A DNA stretch of 39,534 nucleotides from NCBI GenBank assembly GCA_947372235.1, contig CANBSW010000022.1:1-39534 (forward strand), read 5' to 3'. A model generated the notes under the pieces. The model did no database searches. It was not told the DNA's origin and was given only the letters and a program-made list of their open reading frames with translations. The position numbers and the translations under genes are program-made. Below are positions 24,158 through 33,720 of the stretch, one piece after another. The DNA is from Chitinophagaceae bacterium (GTDB lineage Bacteria; Bacteroidota; Bacteroidia; Chitinophagales; Chitinophagaceae). Every line of letters begins with the position of its first letter. Positions within the stretch are counted from its first letter, which is position 1.

Positions 24158-25588
24158 ATGCAATCAAAGCTGCTGAAAGATATTTCTTCAAGAACGGTTC
24201 AGGTGGTACTTAATCAGGTGCTGGGGCTTTTTGTTTTCATGCTGGTATCCCGTTTTCTGGATAAGGATGTATATGGAGAGATGAACTGGTCTTTTTCATT
24301 TCTCACATTTATTACAACAATTCTGAGTCTACGCATTGAGCAGGTGGTGGTAAGAAATGTTGCAGCCGGAAAAGATGCATCAAAAATGCTTACTTTATAC
24401 GGGGCACATATTTTATTTTCCGGACTTTTCTTTTACCTGGTATTGATAGCGGGTAGTTTTCTTTTTCCTTCATTCTTTAAACAGCACAATCTTTTGTTGC
24501 TGATCGGGATCAGTCATTTACTCTCATTTTTCACATCGCCGTATAAGCAGGTTGCCAATGGCAGGGAAGCGTATGGCTGGTTGGCCTTGATGTCTACCAT
24601 ATCTATTATTGTCAGGTCTCTATGGATTATCGGAATCGTTATATTTTCTTCATTAAATATTCAACAATTGATTCTGGTATATATCATTACATCAATGGTT
24701 GAACTGGTGGTATGTGTTTACCTGATGCGATACAGAATAAAAATTCAATTGGACCTGAGTTCTACCATTGCGCAATATATTGATCTGCTCAGAGAATGTA
24801 TGCCCCAAATGGGAATTGTATTTCTGAATGTGTGCATCGGTAAACTGGATATTATTTTACTCGGTTTTTTCTCCACCCGGATCATTACAGCTGAATATAG
24901 TTTTGCGTATAAAATATTTCAATTATTGCCTTTCCCGCTTTTGATCATTGGCCCGGTGCTGGTTACAAGGTTCTCTTCTTATTTTAGTAAAAATGGCAAA
25001 GAGGCTTTTCTAGACCGAAAACAGGAAATAGATAGATTGATACGCATTGAAATGATAATAGGCACGATCTTTCCGCTGGCTATGAATCTCGTATGGTCAC
25101 CATTGATCGATGCCTGTACCGGTAATAAATATGGGGCCTCAAATGAACTTACTTTTTTACTGCTATCCATTTGTATCCCCATTCAATACCTGATCAATCT
25201 TTTCTGGACCATTCATTTTTCTATGGATCATCTGTCACTGATCTTCCGTATAACAGCAATCACCTGTATCATAATTGTGATCGGTGATCTTACTGTGATC
25301 CCTTTAATGAATGCTCAAGGTGCGGCTATTGTTTATCTGATAGCCATCAGTGTTCAATATTGTATTTATGTACGGCATTCTGGTTTTGCCAGCTCGGAAA
25401 CAAGTGTAATGTCTTTATTAATCTGCCTCGGAGCTTCTTTTGTAAGCGGATTACTGGTACATTGGTTGCACATTTCCATACTACTAAAATCAGGAATCGC
25501 TTTGGCCATTTATGTCATCCTGATCATATATGGAAAACAACTGAGAAAATCAGATTGGGTTTATTTAAGGCAGCTGGCTTTGCAGTAA
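24158..25588 (+). CDS. Wzx-type polysaccharide flippase (first copy)
   Basis: The protein has 476 residues with about twelve or more hydrophobic segments and few charges, as in the MOP/MATE superfamily oligosaccharide flippases. It opens with KDISSRTVQVVLNQVLGLFVFMLVSRFLDKDVYGEMNWS, the typical start of the family, and has a mid-protein GFFSTRIITAEYSFAYKIFQLLPFPLL block. These proteins flip undecaprenyl-linked glycan units to the periplasmic face of the inner membrane. A paralogue lies 0.6 kb downstream. The start ATG at 24158 lies 197 bp from the divergent gene. Which of the two copies serves the pathway encoded here is not determined. Confidence 0.87.
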   Translation: MQSKLLKDISSRTVQVVLNQVLGLFVFMLVSRFLDKDVYGEMNWSFSFLTFITTILSLRIEQVVVRNVAAGKDASKMLTLYGAHILFSGLFFYLVLIAGSFLFPSFFKQHNLLLLIGISHLLSFFTSPYKQVANGREAYGWLALMSTISIIVRSLWIIGIVIFSSLNIQQLILVYIITSMVELVVCVYLMRYRIKIQLDLSSTIAQYIDLLRECMPQMGIVFLNVCIGKLDIILLGFFSTRIITAEYSFAYKIFQLLPFPLLIIGPVLVTRFSSYFSKNGKEAFLDRKQEIDRLIRIEMIIGTIFPLAMNLVWSPLIDACTGNKYGASNELTFLLLSICIPIQYLINLFWTIHFSMDHLSLIFRITAITCIIIVIGDLTVIPLMNAQGAAIVYLIAISVQYCIYVRHSGFASSETSVMSLLICLGASFVSGLLVHWLHISILLKSGIALAIYVILIIYGKQLRKSDWVYLRQLALQ

Positions 25589-25616
25589 TATATCCCGATA
25601 ATTCCGGTTACTTTAT

Positions 25617-25976
25617 TTATCTCGATAGAAAATTCCCGGACAAACGCATTCCCTGTTCATCATCCAATACCTTCTTCATCACTTTCTTAAGTCCTTCGGG
25701 AATTACTTTTTTATCTTCTTCGGTCAATGGGTGAATGATCTCAAAGAACTCGTCTTCATCATCATAATACCCAAAATAAAGATCATAATTATCGCCGGTA
25801 TGTAATCTGAGTGAGATCTCTTTGTCTTCATCATAAATATGCATGGTAATAATAGACCACTGGTCTTGCTCCAGAAAATCAAATCTAACCTCAACCGGGT
25901 CCTTGGATATCACCCAGGCTACCAGTTTCTCAATCATTTCACCTGCATGGTTCTTTACCAATTCTTCGTATGTCAT
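25617..25976 (-). CDS. Small acidic conserved-looking hypothetical protein
   Basis: The protein has 119 residues, soluble and rich in Asp/Glu (for example YYDDEDEFFEIIHPLTEEDKK), with predicted strand-helix alternation and no signal peptide or membrane segment. No family was recognised. It lies in reverse orientation between two flippase genes, converging with the first (28 bp between the stops). A + strand frame across the region (25360-25734) is only a shadow. Coding is supported by a full, regular composition from ATG (25976) to stop, better than its antisense frames. The function is unknown and it may be an unrelated housekeeping-type gene. Confidence 0.62.
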   Translation of the reverse strand: MTYEELVKNHAGEMIEKLVAWVISKDPVEVRFDFLEQDQWSIITMHIYDEDKEISLRLHTGDNYDLYFGYYDDEDEFFEIIHPLTEEDKKVIPEGLKKVMKKVLDDEQGMRLSGNFLSR

Positions 25977-26200
25977 AATGTAGTTACTTTTTTCCGGCGT
26001 GAAGGTAAATAACTTTCCATGGCTGAGGAGGATAGATTGCTGTAAAGTTTATGGTCTTTTTCAGAAACGATTTAACACCCTATCTTTTTGATTATCAGGC
26101 AACCTAAGTATACTATAACATCGTATTAAGAGCAGGGGATTTACTAAAAGCCCATTTCAGTAGATACCCGCTTAACATTTTGCCCCAAAAGCCCCAGTTG

Positions 26201-27640
26201 ATGAGCAGAAACAAATTCCTAACGGATATTTCTATGAGTACAGTTCAGGCTGTGCTTAACCAGGTTTCGGGCATTATCGTTTTTTTTATCCTTTCCAAAT
26301 ACCTAAGTAAAGCAGGGTTAGGGCAGATCAATTGGTCACTTGCTGTGCTTATGGTGATTTTTTCTATACTGGGATTTGGCCTGGAACATGTGGCCGTTAA
26401 AAAAGCTGCAACCGGGACGAATACCGGATTATTATTGCAAGCCTACCTTTTTCACGTTTTAGTGGTAGGCTGTGGATTTCTGGCGATGTTATTCATCATT
26501 CAATTTTGGATCCCTGGCGTATATTTTGACAAGCAGTTGTTTTTTCTGTTATCGGTTAGTCAGTGCCTGTCTTTTTTTGCTACCCCATTCCGCCAGATTG
26601 TAAGCGGACTGGAAAAATTCAAAGCTCTTTTTGTCATGTCTTCCTGCGCTAATATTATTAAAGTACTGGCTTTGTTTGTGCTTGCTTTTATGCAGCAGGT
26701 AACCGTTATCATGATCATTGAGGTATACCTGCTGGCATCAGCAATTGAATTTGGCATTTGTATTTTTATTTATAGAGTCTCATTGCAATTACCTGTTATT
26801 CCGGGATATAACAGACAAGGATATCTCTCATTTATAAAAGAAGCCTTACCTCAATTGGGCATTACCATATTTAATACTGCGCTGGCAAGAATGGATTGGA
26901 TATTATTGGGTATATTATCTACCTCAATAATGGTAGCCGAATATAGTTTTACCAATAAACTATTTGAACTTTCTACCTTACCACTGTTAATACTGGCACC
27001 TGTTATTTTTCCAAAGATTTCAAAAATGTTTGCAAGTGAAGAGAATGGAATACCTGAAAAAAAAATACAGTATTTGAAAATATTGGTTCAGGCCGAAATA
27101 GTAGTTGCAGTATGGGTAGCCATGGCCATGAATATTTGTTGGAAGGATATTATAGATCCTCTCACAAATTATAAATACGGATCATCCACCAGTGAGATCA
27201 TTTTTATTATGTCATTTGCTATGCCCCTTGTTTACCTGAATAATATTTTCTGGAATATTCTTTTTGCGAAAGGGAAAATGAATGTTTTGTTTCAGATATT
27301 TTTTTTCGCTTTTCTGATTAATATGACCGCAGACGCTGTATTAATTCCTTTATTTCATGCAAAAGGTGCAGCATTCGGATTTGTAATTGCTCTGGCTGCA
27401 CAAACTGTTTTTTATTATCGAAAAACCGATGTGCCAATTATAAAAAAAGCATTTTTTCATTTGTTTCCGGTTATGGCATCAGCATTACTGGCGGGGTTAA
27501 TATCCGTTTATTTGGTTAATCCATTCATTTGGCAATTGTCTATTGCAACAGGTATGTATCTTTTTCTATTATATATAATGAAAGAGCTGAGTTTTAAAGA
27601 TTGGATCACAATGAAGCGTGTTTTTGTATCGTCAATTTAA
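26201..27640 (+). CDS. Wzx-type polysaccharide flippase (second copy)
   Basis: The protein has 479 residues. The ATG at 26201 was preferred to an in-frame TTG at 26180, as the family start (RNKFLTDISMSTVQAVLNQVSG) follows it directly. It is a clear paralogue of the protein at 24158-25588: same length, same start (DIS-x2-TVQ-x-VLNQV), matching NWS and a shared LLGILSTSIMVAEYSFTNKLFELSTLPLL block. It has about twelve membrane segments and belongs to the MOP/MATE superfamily. It heads the tight + strand run that continues to 33720: the Wzy-like gene starts 10 bp after its stop. It is therefore the copy more likely to be co-expressed with the glycosyltransferases. Confidence 0.88.
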   Translation: MSRNKFLTDISMSTVQAVLNQVSGIIVFFILSKYLSKAGLGQINWSLAVLMVIFSILGFGLEHVAVKKAATGTNTGLLLQAYLFHVLVVGCGFLAMLFIIQFWIPGVYFDKQLFFLLSVSQCLSFFATPFRQIVSGLEKFKALFVMSSCANIIKVLALFVLAFMQQVTVIMIIEVYLLASAIEFGICIFIYRVSLQLPVIPGYNRQGYLSFIKEALPQLGITIFNTALARMDWILLGILSTSIMVAEYSFTNKLFELSTLPLLILAPVIFPKISKMFASEENGIPEKKIQYLKILVQAEIVVAVWVAMAMNICWKDIIDPLTNYKYGSSTSEIIFIMSFAMPLVYLNNIFWNILFAKGKMNVLFQIFFFAFLINMTADAVLIPLFHAKGAAFGFVIALAAQTVFYYRKTDVPIIKKAFFHLFPVMASALLAGLISVYLVNPFIWQLSIATGMYLFLLYIMKELSFKDWITMKRVFVSSI

Positions 27641-27650
27641 AAAAAAACGA

Positions 27651-29315
27651 ATGCGTTTGGATGATTTTAAAATATGGTGGAAAGAAAAAACAGCACAAGT
27701 TGACTTGAACCTGCTGATATTTCTATTGCTGTTTCTGAATGTTAAGCTGGTTGTTAAACTGGCGGCCATCCTGTTTATTTATTGGCGGAGATTTGATCTT
27801 TCGTTTAAATTCTCTTTTAAAAATACCGGAGTGTCACTTTTTTATCCGGCTATGATCTGTATTGCAGTGGTTAATTATTTTCTATATTCTTTATATAACG
27901 AGAATAATTACTCCCTTTTAATGATAACCGGTATTGTATTCTGGGTAATGTGTATACTATCTTCGCACCAGATCACTTTGTTTGTTAAGGAGGGTTCTTT
28001 AGAGAAACTGAATAATGCATTGGTACTCTTTTTCCTGATAAATATTGCTGCATCTCTTATTAATATTTCTTCAATTCTTATTGAGATCCGAGAGTTGAAC
28101 CCATACCGATACCAGGGTAACTACCAGAAATATTTTATAGGTACTGGCGACTATATCAGAGGAATCACTTTTGATACTTCTACTACCAACGCATTACTAA
28201 ATGCTTTTGGACTGGTATATTTTCTTCAGAGAAAAAAGATGTTGTTATCTGTTGCCTGCATGGTAGTGCTCTTACTTACCGGAAGTAATTTTACTAACCT
28301 GTTAATTATTGCCTGCCTGATCTTTCTCTTTATATTCAGAAGCAACCGTGATCAGAAGAGTATAATAGTGGTGCAATTGATGTTACTGATAGTTTTCATG
28401 GTAAATATTTCGCCACAGAATAATAACTATTCTCTCAATATTGTAGACAAAACTTTAGGCAGAAAAAAAACGGTGATCCTGAAACCAACAATCGAGATCC
28501 CCATTACAGCCAAACCGGATAGTATTTTAAATCCTGTTGAGCAAAAAGTGAAGTTTGCCAAATTGTACTTAGACAGTGTTGCACAGGCTCCGTCACTGGC
28601 ATTGGTGGTTAGCAAACCACTCACACAAATAAAAAAGGATAGTCAGCCTGTTTTCAAACCCATTATACCTAAAGTAAATATTCATGCACCGGAATACCAG
28701 CATCGGCAGGATTCTTCTGAAGCAAGGATGCAGGCAATCACTTATTTAAACCAGATCGAAAAACAGGCGGAAGCCAAATCTGAAAAAATTGACACTGTTT
28801 TGCGCATCAATCAGGCACCGGGAAAGATCACAGCTTTCAAGCAATTGGCTGGATTTTTACAACAACATCCTAAAAAAATATTTACAGGAAATGGCATGGG
28901 AAGATTTTCTTCCAAACTGGCTTTTCGGGCAACAGGTTTAAAAATTGCCGGTGGTTATCCTGCCCGATATATTTATGTGGATGAAAATTTTAAGAATAAC
29001 CATCTCTCCGTGTATCTGAATTATTTTGGAAAAGATACCGGTATGCATTCAATAGCCAATTCACCCAACTCTTTTTATGGTCAGTTATTGGGTGAATATG
29101 GCATAGTAGGGGTAATCTGCTTTCTGGGATTGTACGTGTTTTTTTTTGCGAAACGTTTTTTTCGTTTAACCTATGGATTGCCTGTATTGTTTATTATGGC
29201 CGGAGCATTGGTTACAGAATATTGGTTTGAACAGCTTTCAATAGTAGTAATATTTGAACTGATGATTTTACTGAACCGGAAAGAACTGGATGAAGAAAAT
29301 CTGACCAAAGTATGA
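27651..29315 (+). CDS. Wzy-like O-antigen polymerase/ligase family protein with a large soluble loop
   Basis: The protein has 554 residues from the ATG at 27651; a GTG at 27618 is in frame but would overlap the flippase gene. About eight N-terminal hydrophobic segments (to about residue 255) are followed by a Pro/Lys/Gln-rich soluble stretch of about 200 residues (DKTLGRKKT to about residue 450), then a motif-rich end: TGNGMGRFSSKLAF, NSPNSFYGQLLGEYGIVGVICF and two or three terminal helices. The loop before the closing motif corresponds to the large periplasmic loop of Wzy/WaaL proteins, but is longer than usual. Wzy proteins polymerise undecaprenyl-linked repeats; WaaL proteins transfer glycans to lipid A. 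The stop overlaps the next start by 4 bp (ATGA), indicating translational coupling with the GT2 gene. Confidence 0.72.
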   Translation: MRLDDFKIWWKEKTAQVDLNLLIFLLLFLNVKLVVKLAAILFIYWRRFDLSFKFSFKNTGVSLFYPAMICIAVVNYFLYSLYNENNYSLLMITGIVFWVMCILSSHQITLFVKEGSLEKLNNALVLFFLINIAASLINISSILIEIRELNPYRYQGNYQKYFIGTGDYIRGITFDTSTTNALLNAFGLVYFLQRKKMLLSVACMVVLLLTGSNFTNLLIIACLIFLFIFRSNRDQKSIIVVQLMLLIVFMVNISPQNNNYSLNIVDKTLGRKKTVILKPTIEIPITAKPDSILNPVEQKVKFAKLYLDSVAQAPSLALVVSKPLTQIKKDSQPVFKPIIPKVNIHAPEYQHRQDSSEARMQAITYLNQIEKQAEAKSEKIDTVLRINQAPGKITAFKQLAGFLQQHPKKIFTGNGMGRFSSKLAFRATGLKIAGGYPARYIYVDENFKNNHLSVYLNYFGKDTGMHSIANSPNSFYGQLLGEYGIVGVICFLGLYVFFFAKRFFRLTYGLPVLFIMAGALVTEYWFEQLSIVVIFELMILLNRKELDEENLTKV

Positions 29316-30268
29316 GCGAAATAAAAGTATCCATACTGATGCCTGCTTTTAATGCAGGAAAATATATCGGCGATGCAATCGATTCGGTATTAAAACAAAC
29401 CTTTGCTCAGTTCGAATTGATAATTGTGAATGATGGCTCAGTGGATAATACCGTTCAGGTAATTAATGCTTATACAGATGACAGAATCATTTTAATTGAT
29501 CAAATACATGGGGGCGTTTCAAAAGCTTTGAATACAGGATTGTTTTTGGCGAGAGGAAAATATATCGCAAGGTTTGATGCAGATGATATTTGTTACCCTG
29601 AAAGAATACAAAAACAATTGGATTTTCTGGAAACCAACCCTTCTTATGTGATTGTAGGTAGCGATGCAGAGTACATGCTGGAAAATGGTGAGCATCTTTT
29701 TAATTTTTCCTGTATTGGCCATACACACGAAGACCTGATAGCAAAACTATATTTCTATTGCCCTTTTATTCATTCGAGTGTAATGTATCGAAAAAATGAT
29801 GTGTTAAAAGCAGGTGGTTATTCTTTACTGGCACACAATTTTGAGGACTATTTTTTATGGACACGTTTGGCTACTATGGGCAAGTTGTATAATTTACCGG
29901 AGATCATTATCCGGATCAGGTTTAATCCTGCATCGGTTACTATCGATGAAAAGTGGAGGGGAAAACGCTTTCGGGAATTAAAACGAAATATTATTAGAAA
30001 AGGAGTTATAGCTGAACACGAAGGTGATGAACTATTGTCTATCATTCGCCGGCAGAATATCAGGCGAATTAAGGAAGGAGCCTATTACGCATTGTGTGCT
30101 AAAAAATTTCTGACAGATAATTACCAACCCTTGCAAGCAAGAGCATATGCTCTAAAAGCGATTAAGATAAATCCGAGAAGGTTGGATAACTATGCTTTAT
30201 TGGCCGCAACCGGATTTTCCGAAAAAATACTTCAGTGGCTTCATCGGTTAAGCCCTAACAAAATTTAG
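29312..30268 (+). CDS. GT2-family glycosyltransferase
   Basis: The protein has 318 residues. The GT-A fold is clear: KVSILMPAFNAGKYIGDAI (residues 5-24), FELIIVNDGSVDNT (35-48) and the metal-binding D-A-D-D at 89-92 (FDADDICYPERI). The C-terminal part is helical and may support membrane or partner contact. GT2 enzymes add sugars from nucleotide-sugar donors to the growing lipid-linked repeat on the cytoplasmic face. The start overlaps the preceding Wzy-like stop by 4 bp, and the next gene begins 16 bp after the stop. Donor and acceptor are unknown. Confidence 0.93.
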   Translation: MSEIKVSILMPAFNAGKYIGDAIDSVLKQTFAQFELIIVNDGSVDNTVQVINAYTDDRIILIDQIHGGVSKALNTGLFLARGKYIARFDADDICYPERIQKQLDFLETNPSYVIVGSDAEYMLENGEHLFNFSCIGHTHEDLIAKLYFYCPFIHSSVMYRKNDVLKAGGYSLLAHNFEDYFLWTRLATMGKLYNLPEIIIRIRFNPASVTIDEKWRGKRFRELKRNIIRKGVIAEHEGDELLSIIRRQNIRRIKEGAYYALCAKKFLTDNYQPLQARAYALKAIKINPRRLDNYALLAATGFSEKILQWLHRLSPNKI

Positions 30269-30284
30269 AACAAGTGAGAGTATA

Positions 30285-31370
30285 ATGATAAAAATTGCTA
30301 TGATAACAAGATCCACATTTTACACTGTAAGAGGTGGAGATACTATACAGGTAGAGCAAACCGCTTCTCATTTGCGTATGCTCGGTGTTGTGGTAGACAT
30401 CATACTTTCGCACGAAAAAATTGATTATTCTCAGTATCAACTGTTTCATTTTTTTAATATTATACGGCCTGCTGATATCTTATATCACCTTAAAAGAATA
30501 AATACCCAATTTGTGGTTTCAACGATTCTTGTTGATTATAGTGAGTATGACAAATTTAACCGTACAGGACTTTCAGGAGTATTATTCTCTGCATTGTCTG
30601 GCAATCATATTGAATATTTTAAAACAGTTGCCCGGTGGATATTGGGGCAGGATCGTTTAATGAGTAAAGATTATCTATGGAAAGGACAACGAAGAAGTAT
30701 TCAGGAGTTATTGAAAAAAGCAGCCATGATTTTACCAAACTCCCAATCAGAATACCAGCGTTTGATGAAAGAATATCCATGCAGTACCGCCTGTAAAATT
30801 GTGCCAAATGGTATTGAGGTTTCTTTGTTTAAAGCAGATACTTCGTATAAAAAAGATTCACTACTGGTTCTTTGTGTTGCAAGAATAGAAGGGATCAAGA
30901 ACCAGCTCAATCTGATTCGTGCACTTAACGGAACCAAATACAACCTGTTATTGATTGGATCTCCTAGCCCTAATCAGTTTTCTTATTATGAAAACTGTAA
31001 AAAACTGGCTGGTAATAATATCAACTTTATTGATCAGGTACCGCAGGATGAACTAGTAGTCTATTATAAAAAAGCAAAAGTGCATGTATTACCAAGTTGG
31101 TTTGAAACAACAGGGCTCAGTTCATTGGAGGCTGCATCAATGGGTTGTAGTATAGTGATCACTGACAGAGGCGATGCTAAAGAATATTTTCAAACAGATG
31201 CTTTTTATTGCGATCCCGCTTCTCCGGAAAGTATTCTCGCTGCAGTTGAAAAAGCTTCATCAGCAATAGCTCAAGAATCTTTGCGAAATAAGGTCCTGGA
31301 AAATTATACATGGAGTAAAGCTGCCCAAGCTACAATGGATGCGTACACTAAAATTTTGGGAAAGTCATGA
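30285..31370 (+). CDS. GT4-family glycosyltransferase
   Basis: The protein has 361 residues with a GT-B architecture. It shows an N-terminal acceptor-side domain (AMITRSTFYTVRGGDTIQVEQTA), a linker region with ILPNSQSEYQRL and IVPNGIEVSLF, and the donor-site E-x7-E motif (FETTGLSSLEAASMGC, about residues 273-288). GT4 enzymes are retaining transferases, often adding mannose, glucose or related sugars to lipid-linked repeats. The next gene starts 4 bp before this one stops, so the two are translated together. Specificity is not determinable. Confidence 0.9.
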   Translation: MIKIAMITRSTFYTVRGGDTIQVEQTASHLRMLGVVVDIILSHEKIDYSQYQLFHFFNIIRPADILYHLKRINTQFVVSTILVDYSEYDKFNRTGLSGVLFSALSGNHIEYFKTVARWILGQDRLMSKDYLWKGQRRSIQELLKKAAMILPNSQSEYQRLMKEYPCSTACKIVPNGIEVSLFKADTSYKKDSLLVLCVARIEGIKNQLNLIRALNGTKYNLLLIGSPSPNQFSYYENCKKLAGNNINFIDQVPQDELVVYYKKAKVHVLPSWFETTGLSSLEAASMGCSIVITDRGDAKEYFQTDAFYCDPASPESILAAVEKASSAIAQESLRNKVLENYTWSKAAQATMDAYTKILGKS

Positions 31371-32470
31371 GGCTTCGTATCGGCATATTAGGAACCAGAG
31401 GAATCCCCAATCAATATGGCGGGTTCGAACAGTTTGCTTCCTGTCTCTCAAGAGGACTTGTTGAAAAAGGCCATGAAGTAAGTGTATACAATTCTCACAA
31501 TCATCCATACCAGGAAAATACATGGTTTGGTGTAAATCTGATTCATTGCTTTGATCCGGAATATTTGATAGGAACTGCGGGCCAGTTTATTTATGACCTG
31601 AATTGTATCCATGATGCACAAAAAAGAAATTTCGATATCCTGCTGGTTCTGGGGTATACCAGTAGTTCTGTGTGGGGAAGATATTATCCATCCAAATCGA
31701 TTGTGATCACGAATATGGATGGGTTGGAATGGAAAAGATCTAAATACCCAAAACTGGTAAAGCAGTTTTTAAAATATGCAGAAAAACTGGCAGTCAAATA
31801 CAGCAATTTTCATATTGCAGATTCTATTCCTGTTCAGCAATACCTGATTGAGAAATACCATATTGATCCGGTTTTTATTTCTTATGGTGCAGATCTGACG
31901 TATCAAATAGATGATGCTTTTTCAGATAGTTACGGAGTAGTAAGGGGAGAATATTTTTTATTGATCACAAGAATGGAGCCGGAAAATAATATTCAAATGA
32001 TACTGGATGGGTTATGTGCAGCTGGACAGGATCGAAAAGTATTGGTTATAAGCGGAACAGCAAACGGTTATGGAAAGAAAATGATTGCCAGATATGCTTC
32101 GAATGCTCATATACTGTTTCCCGGTGCTATTTATGATACGGCTGTTGTTAATTCATTGCGCTTAGGCTGCAGGGCTTATTTTCATGGACATAGTGTGGGT
32201 GGAACCAATCCTTCATTACTGGAAGCCATGGCCGCCGGGGCATTCATCTTTTCTCATAATAATGAATTTAACAGGGCCGTATTGGGAGAAGATGCATTGT
32301 ATTTTAGCTCTTCCAAAGAAGTAGCTGAATTAGTGGAAAAATTAAATGAATACCCGGCAGAAGTAATGAAAGCGAATAACCTTGAAAAAATTAAAAATGA
32401 TCATTCATGGCGAAAGATCATTTCTGAATATGAACAACAATTTATTCTGGCATTTCAAAATAAAAAATGA
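31367..32470 (+). CDS. GT4 glycosyltransferase with DUF1972 (rhamnosyltransferase-like)
   Basis: The protein has 367 residues. The N-terminus GILGTRGIPNQYGGFEQFASCL matches the DUF1972 domain found in bacterial GT4 enzymes including beta-1,4-rhamnosyltransferases. The C-terminal half holds the donor-binding region ending in GGTNPSLLEAMAAGAFIF. It overlaps both neighbours by 4 bp (ATGA at 31367 and at 32467). It probably adds rhamnose or a similar deoxysugar to the repeat unit; rhamnose is inferred from the family and not from a catalytic residue. It acts at the cytoplasmic face of the inner membrane. Confidence 0.88.
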   Translation: MRLRIGILGTRGIPNQYGGFEQFASCLSRGLVEKGHEVSVYNSHNHPYQENTWFGVNLIHCFDPEYLIGTAGQFIYDLNCIHDAQKRNFDILLVLGYTSSSVWGRYYPSKSIVITNMDGLEWKRSKYPKLVKQFLKYAEKLAVKYSNFHIADSIPVQQYLIEKYHIDPVFISYGADLTYQIDDAFSDSYGVVRGEYFLLITRMEPENNIQMILDGLCAAGQDRKVLVISGTANGYGKKMIARYASNAHILFPGAIYDTAVVNSLRLGCRAYFHGHSVGGTNPSLLEAMAAGAFIFSHNNEFNRAVLGEDALYFSSSKEVAELVEKLNEYPAEVMKANNLEKIKNDHSWRKIISEYEQQFILAFQNKK

Positions 32471-33720
32471 AAAAGATATTCTTTATAAAAGAAAGCCTTG
32501 CGCATAAAATCACTTTTTATCATGTGTTGCTATTTGCCATGGCATTACCATTTGACAGGCTATATAGCGAATTGGCTTTAATCAGCTTAAGTATTCATAC
32601 ACTTATTCACCTCACAAAAAAAGATATTGAAAAGGTTCAGTTTAAAAAGATGCTGATACCTGCATCTGTTTATTTGCTTACCATGATAGGCACTGCGTAT
32701 ACCCATTTTCAGGACGAAGCTTTTTATGAATGGGAAAGACAATTGGCCATTCTCCTGTTTCCACTCATTGTGTCTTACAATTCCTTTGATTTTAAAAAAT
32801 ACAGGTCAAATATTTTATATGGACTGGCAGTGAGTTGTACACTTACACTTATCTATTTGTATTATTCTGCCTATGTTATTATTCGGTTTAATCATTTACC
32901 ATTATCTTCTATTTTTAATAAAGCCTTCCTCAACCACAACTTTTCAGCACCCATTGATATGCATGCAACTTATTTTTCCATGTATATTGCTATAGCCGCT
33001 GTAGCATTGCTAAATCATTTACTAAAAAACAATTCCGGTAAACTAAGGTGGGTGTCTGGCTCAATGCTTCTGATATTATTAGCCGGACTTTTACAACTCT
33101 CCTCCAGAGCGGTATTTATAGCTTTTGCGGTAATTCTTAATGTGGCAATCCCTTTATTAATTTTTCAAAAAAAGAAACGGTTTGTTTTTATGCTGATTTC
33201 TGTAATATTTTCTCTGGGTGTTTTTGTTGTAGTAAACCGGATAGATAATTTAAAAACCCGGTTCACCATTGAATTGAAAGAAGATCTTACCGTATTGGGT
33301 ACAGCTGGAAATTCGGTGGAGCCAAGAGCTATGAGATGGGATTGTGCCTGGCAATTAATAAAGCAAGCGCCCTTTTTTGGGCATGGAAGCGGAAGTGAGG
33401 TTGCCTTATTGAAAGAAGTATATTTTCAACGAAAATTATATCACTCATATCTCAGTGAGTTGAATGCCCATAATGAATACCTGAGTATGTTATTGAAAGC
33501 CGGGATAATAGGATTACTTGTTTTTTTAATGGTACTATTGACAGGGTTTAAAATGGCAATACGTAATAAGGATCTAACTTTTTGCGCATTTCTGATCATT
33601 ATTGCAGTTGTCTCTTTTTCTGAAAACATTCTCGATGTTAATAAAGGCATATTCTTTTTTGCCCTATTCTATTCATTATTTTATTTAAGAAAAGGAGAGA
33701 CAGCGCTCACTCAAAAATAA
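32467..33720 (+). CDS. O-antigen ligase/polymerase-like membrane protein (Wzy_C type)
   Basis: The protein has 417 residues with about ten membrane segments. A typical Wzy_C feature is the long periplasmic segment with GTAGNSVEPRAMRWDCAWQLIKQAPFFGHGSGS and LNAHNEYLSMLLKAGIIGLLVFLMVLL; the preceding helix carries LLQLSSRAVFIAF with the conserved Arg. It differs from the protein at 27651-29315, which has a longer loop, so the cluster contains two ligase/polymerase-type proteins. Likely roles are polymerisation of the repeat and transfer of the finished glycan to a carrier. Its start overlaps the GT4/DUF1972 stop by 4 bp, and its stop overlaps the convergent FkbM gene by 14 bp. Confidence 0.8.
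   Translation: MKKIFFIKESLAHKITFYHVLLFAMALPFDRLYSELALISLSIHTLIHLTKKDIEKVQFKKMLIPASVYLLTMIGTAYTHFQDEAFYEWERQLAILLFPLIVSYNSFDFKKYRSNILYGLAVSCTLTLIYLYYSAYVIIRFNHLPLSSIFNKAFLNHNFSAPIDMHATYFSMYIAIAAVALLNHLLKNNSGKLRWVSGSMLLILLAGLLQLSSRAVFIAFAVILNVAIPLLIFQKKKRFVFMLISVIFSLGVFVVVNRIDNLKTRFTIELKEDLTVLGTAGNSVEPRAMRWDCAWQLIKQAPFFGHGSGSEVALLKEVYFQRKLYHSYLSELNAHNEYLSMLLKAGIIGLLVFLMVLLTGFKMAIRNKDLTFCAFLIIIAVVSFSENILDVNKGIFFFALFYSLFYLRKGETALTQK

Noticed and set aside
25360..25734. + strand 124-residue frame
   Set aside because: It overlaps the end of the first flippase and is antisense to the better-supported 119-residue gene.
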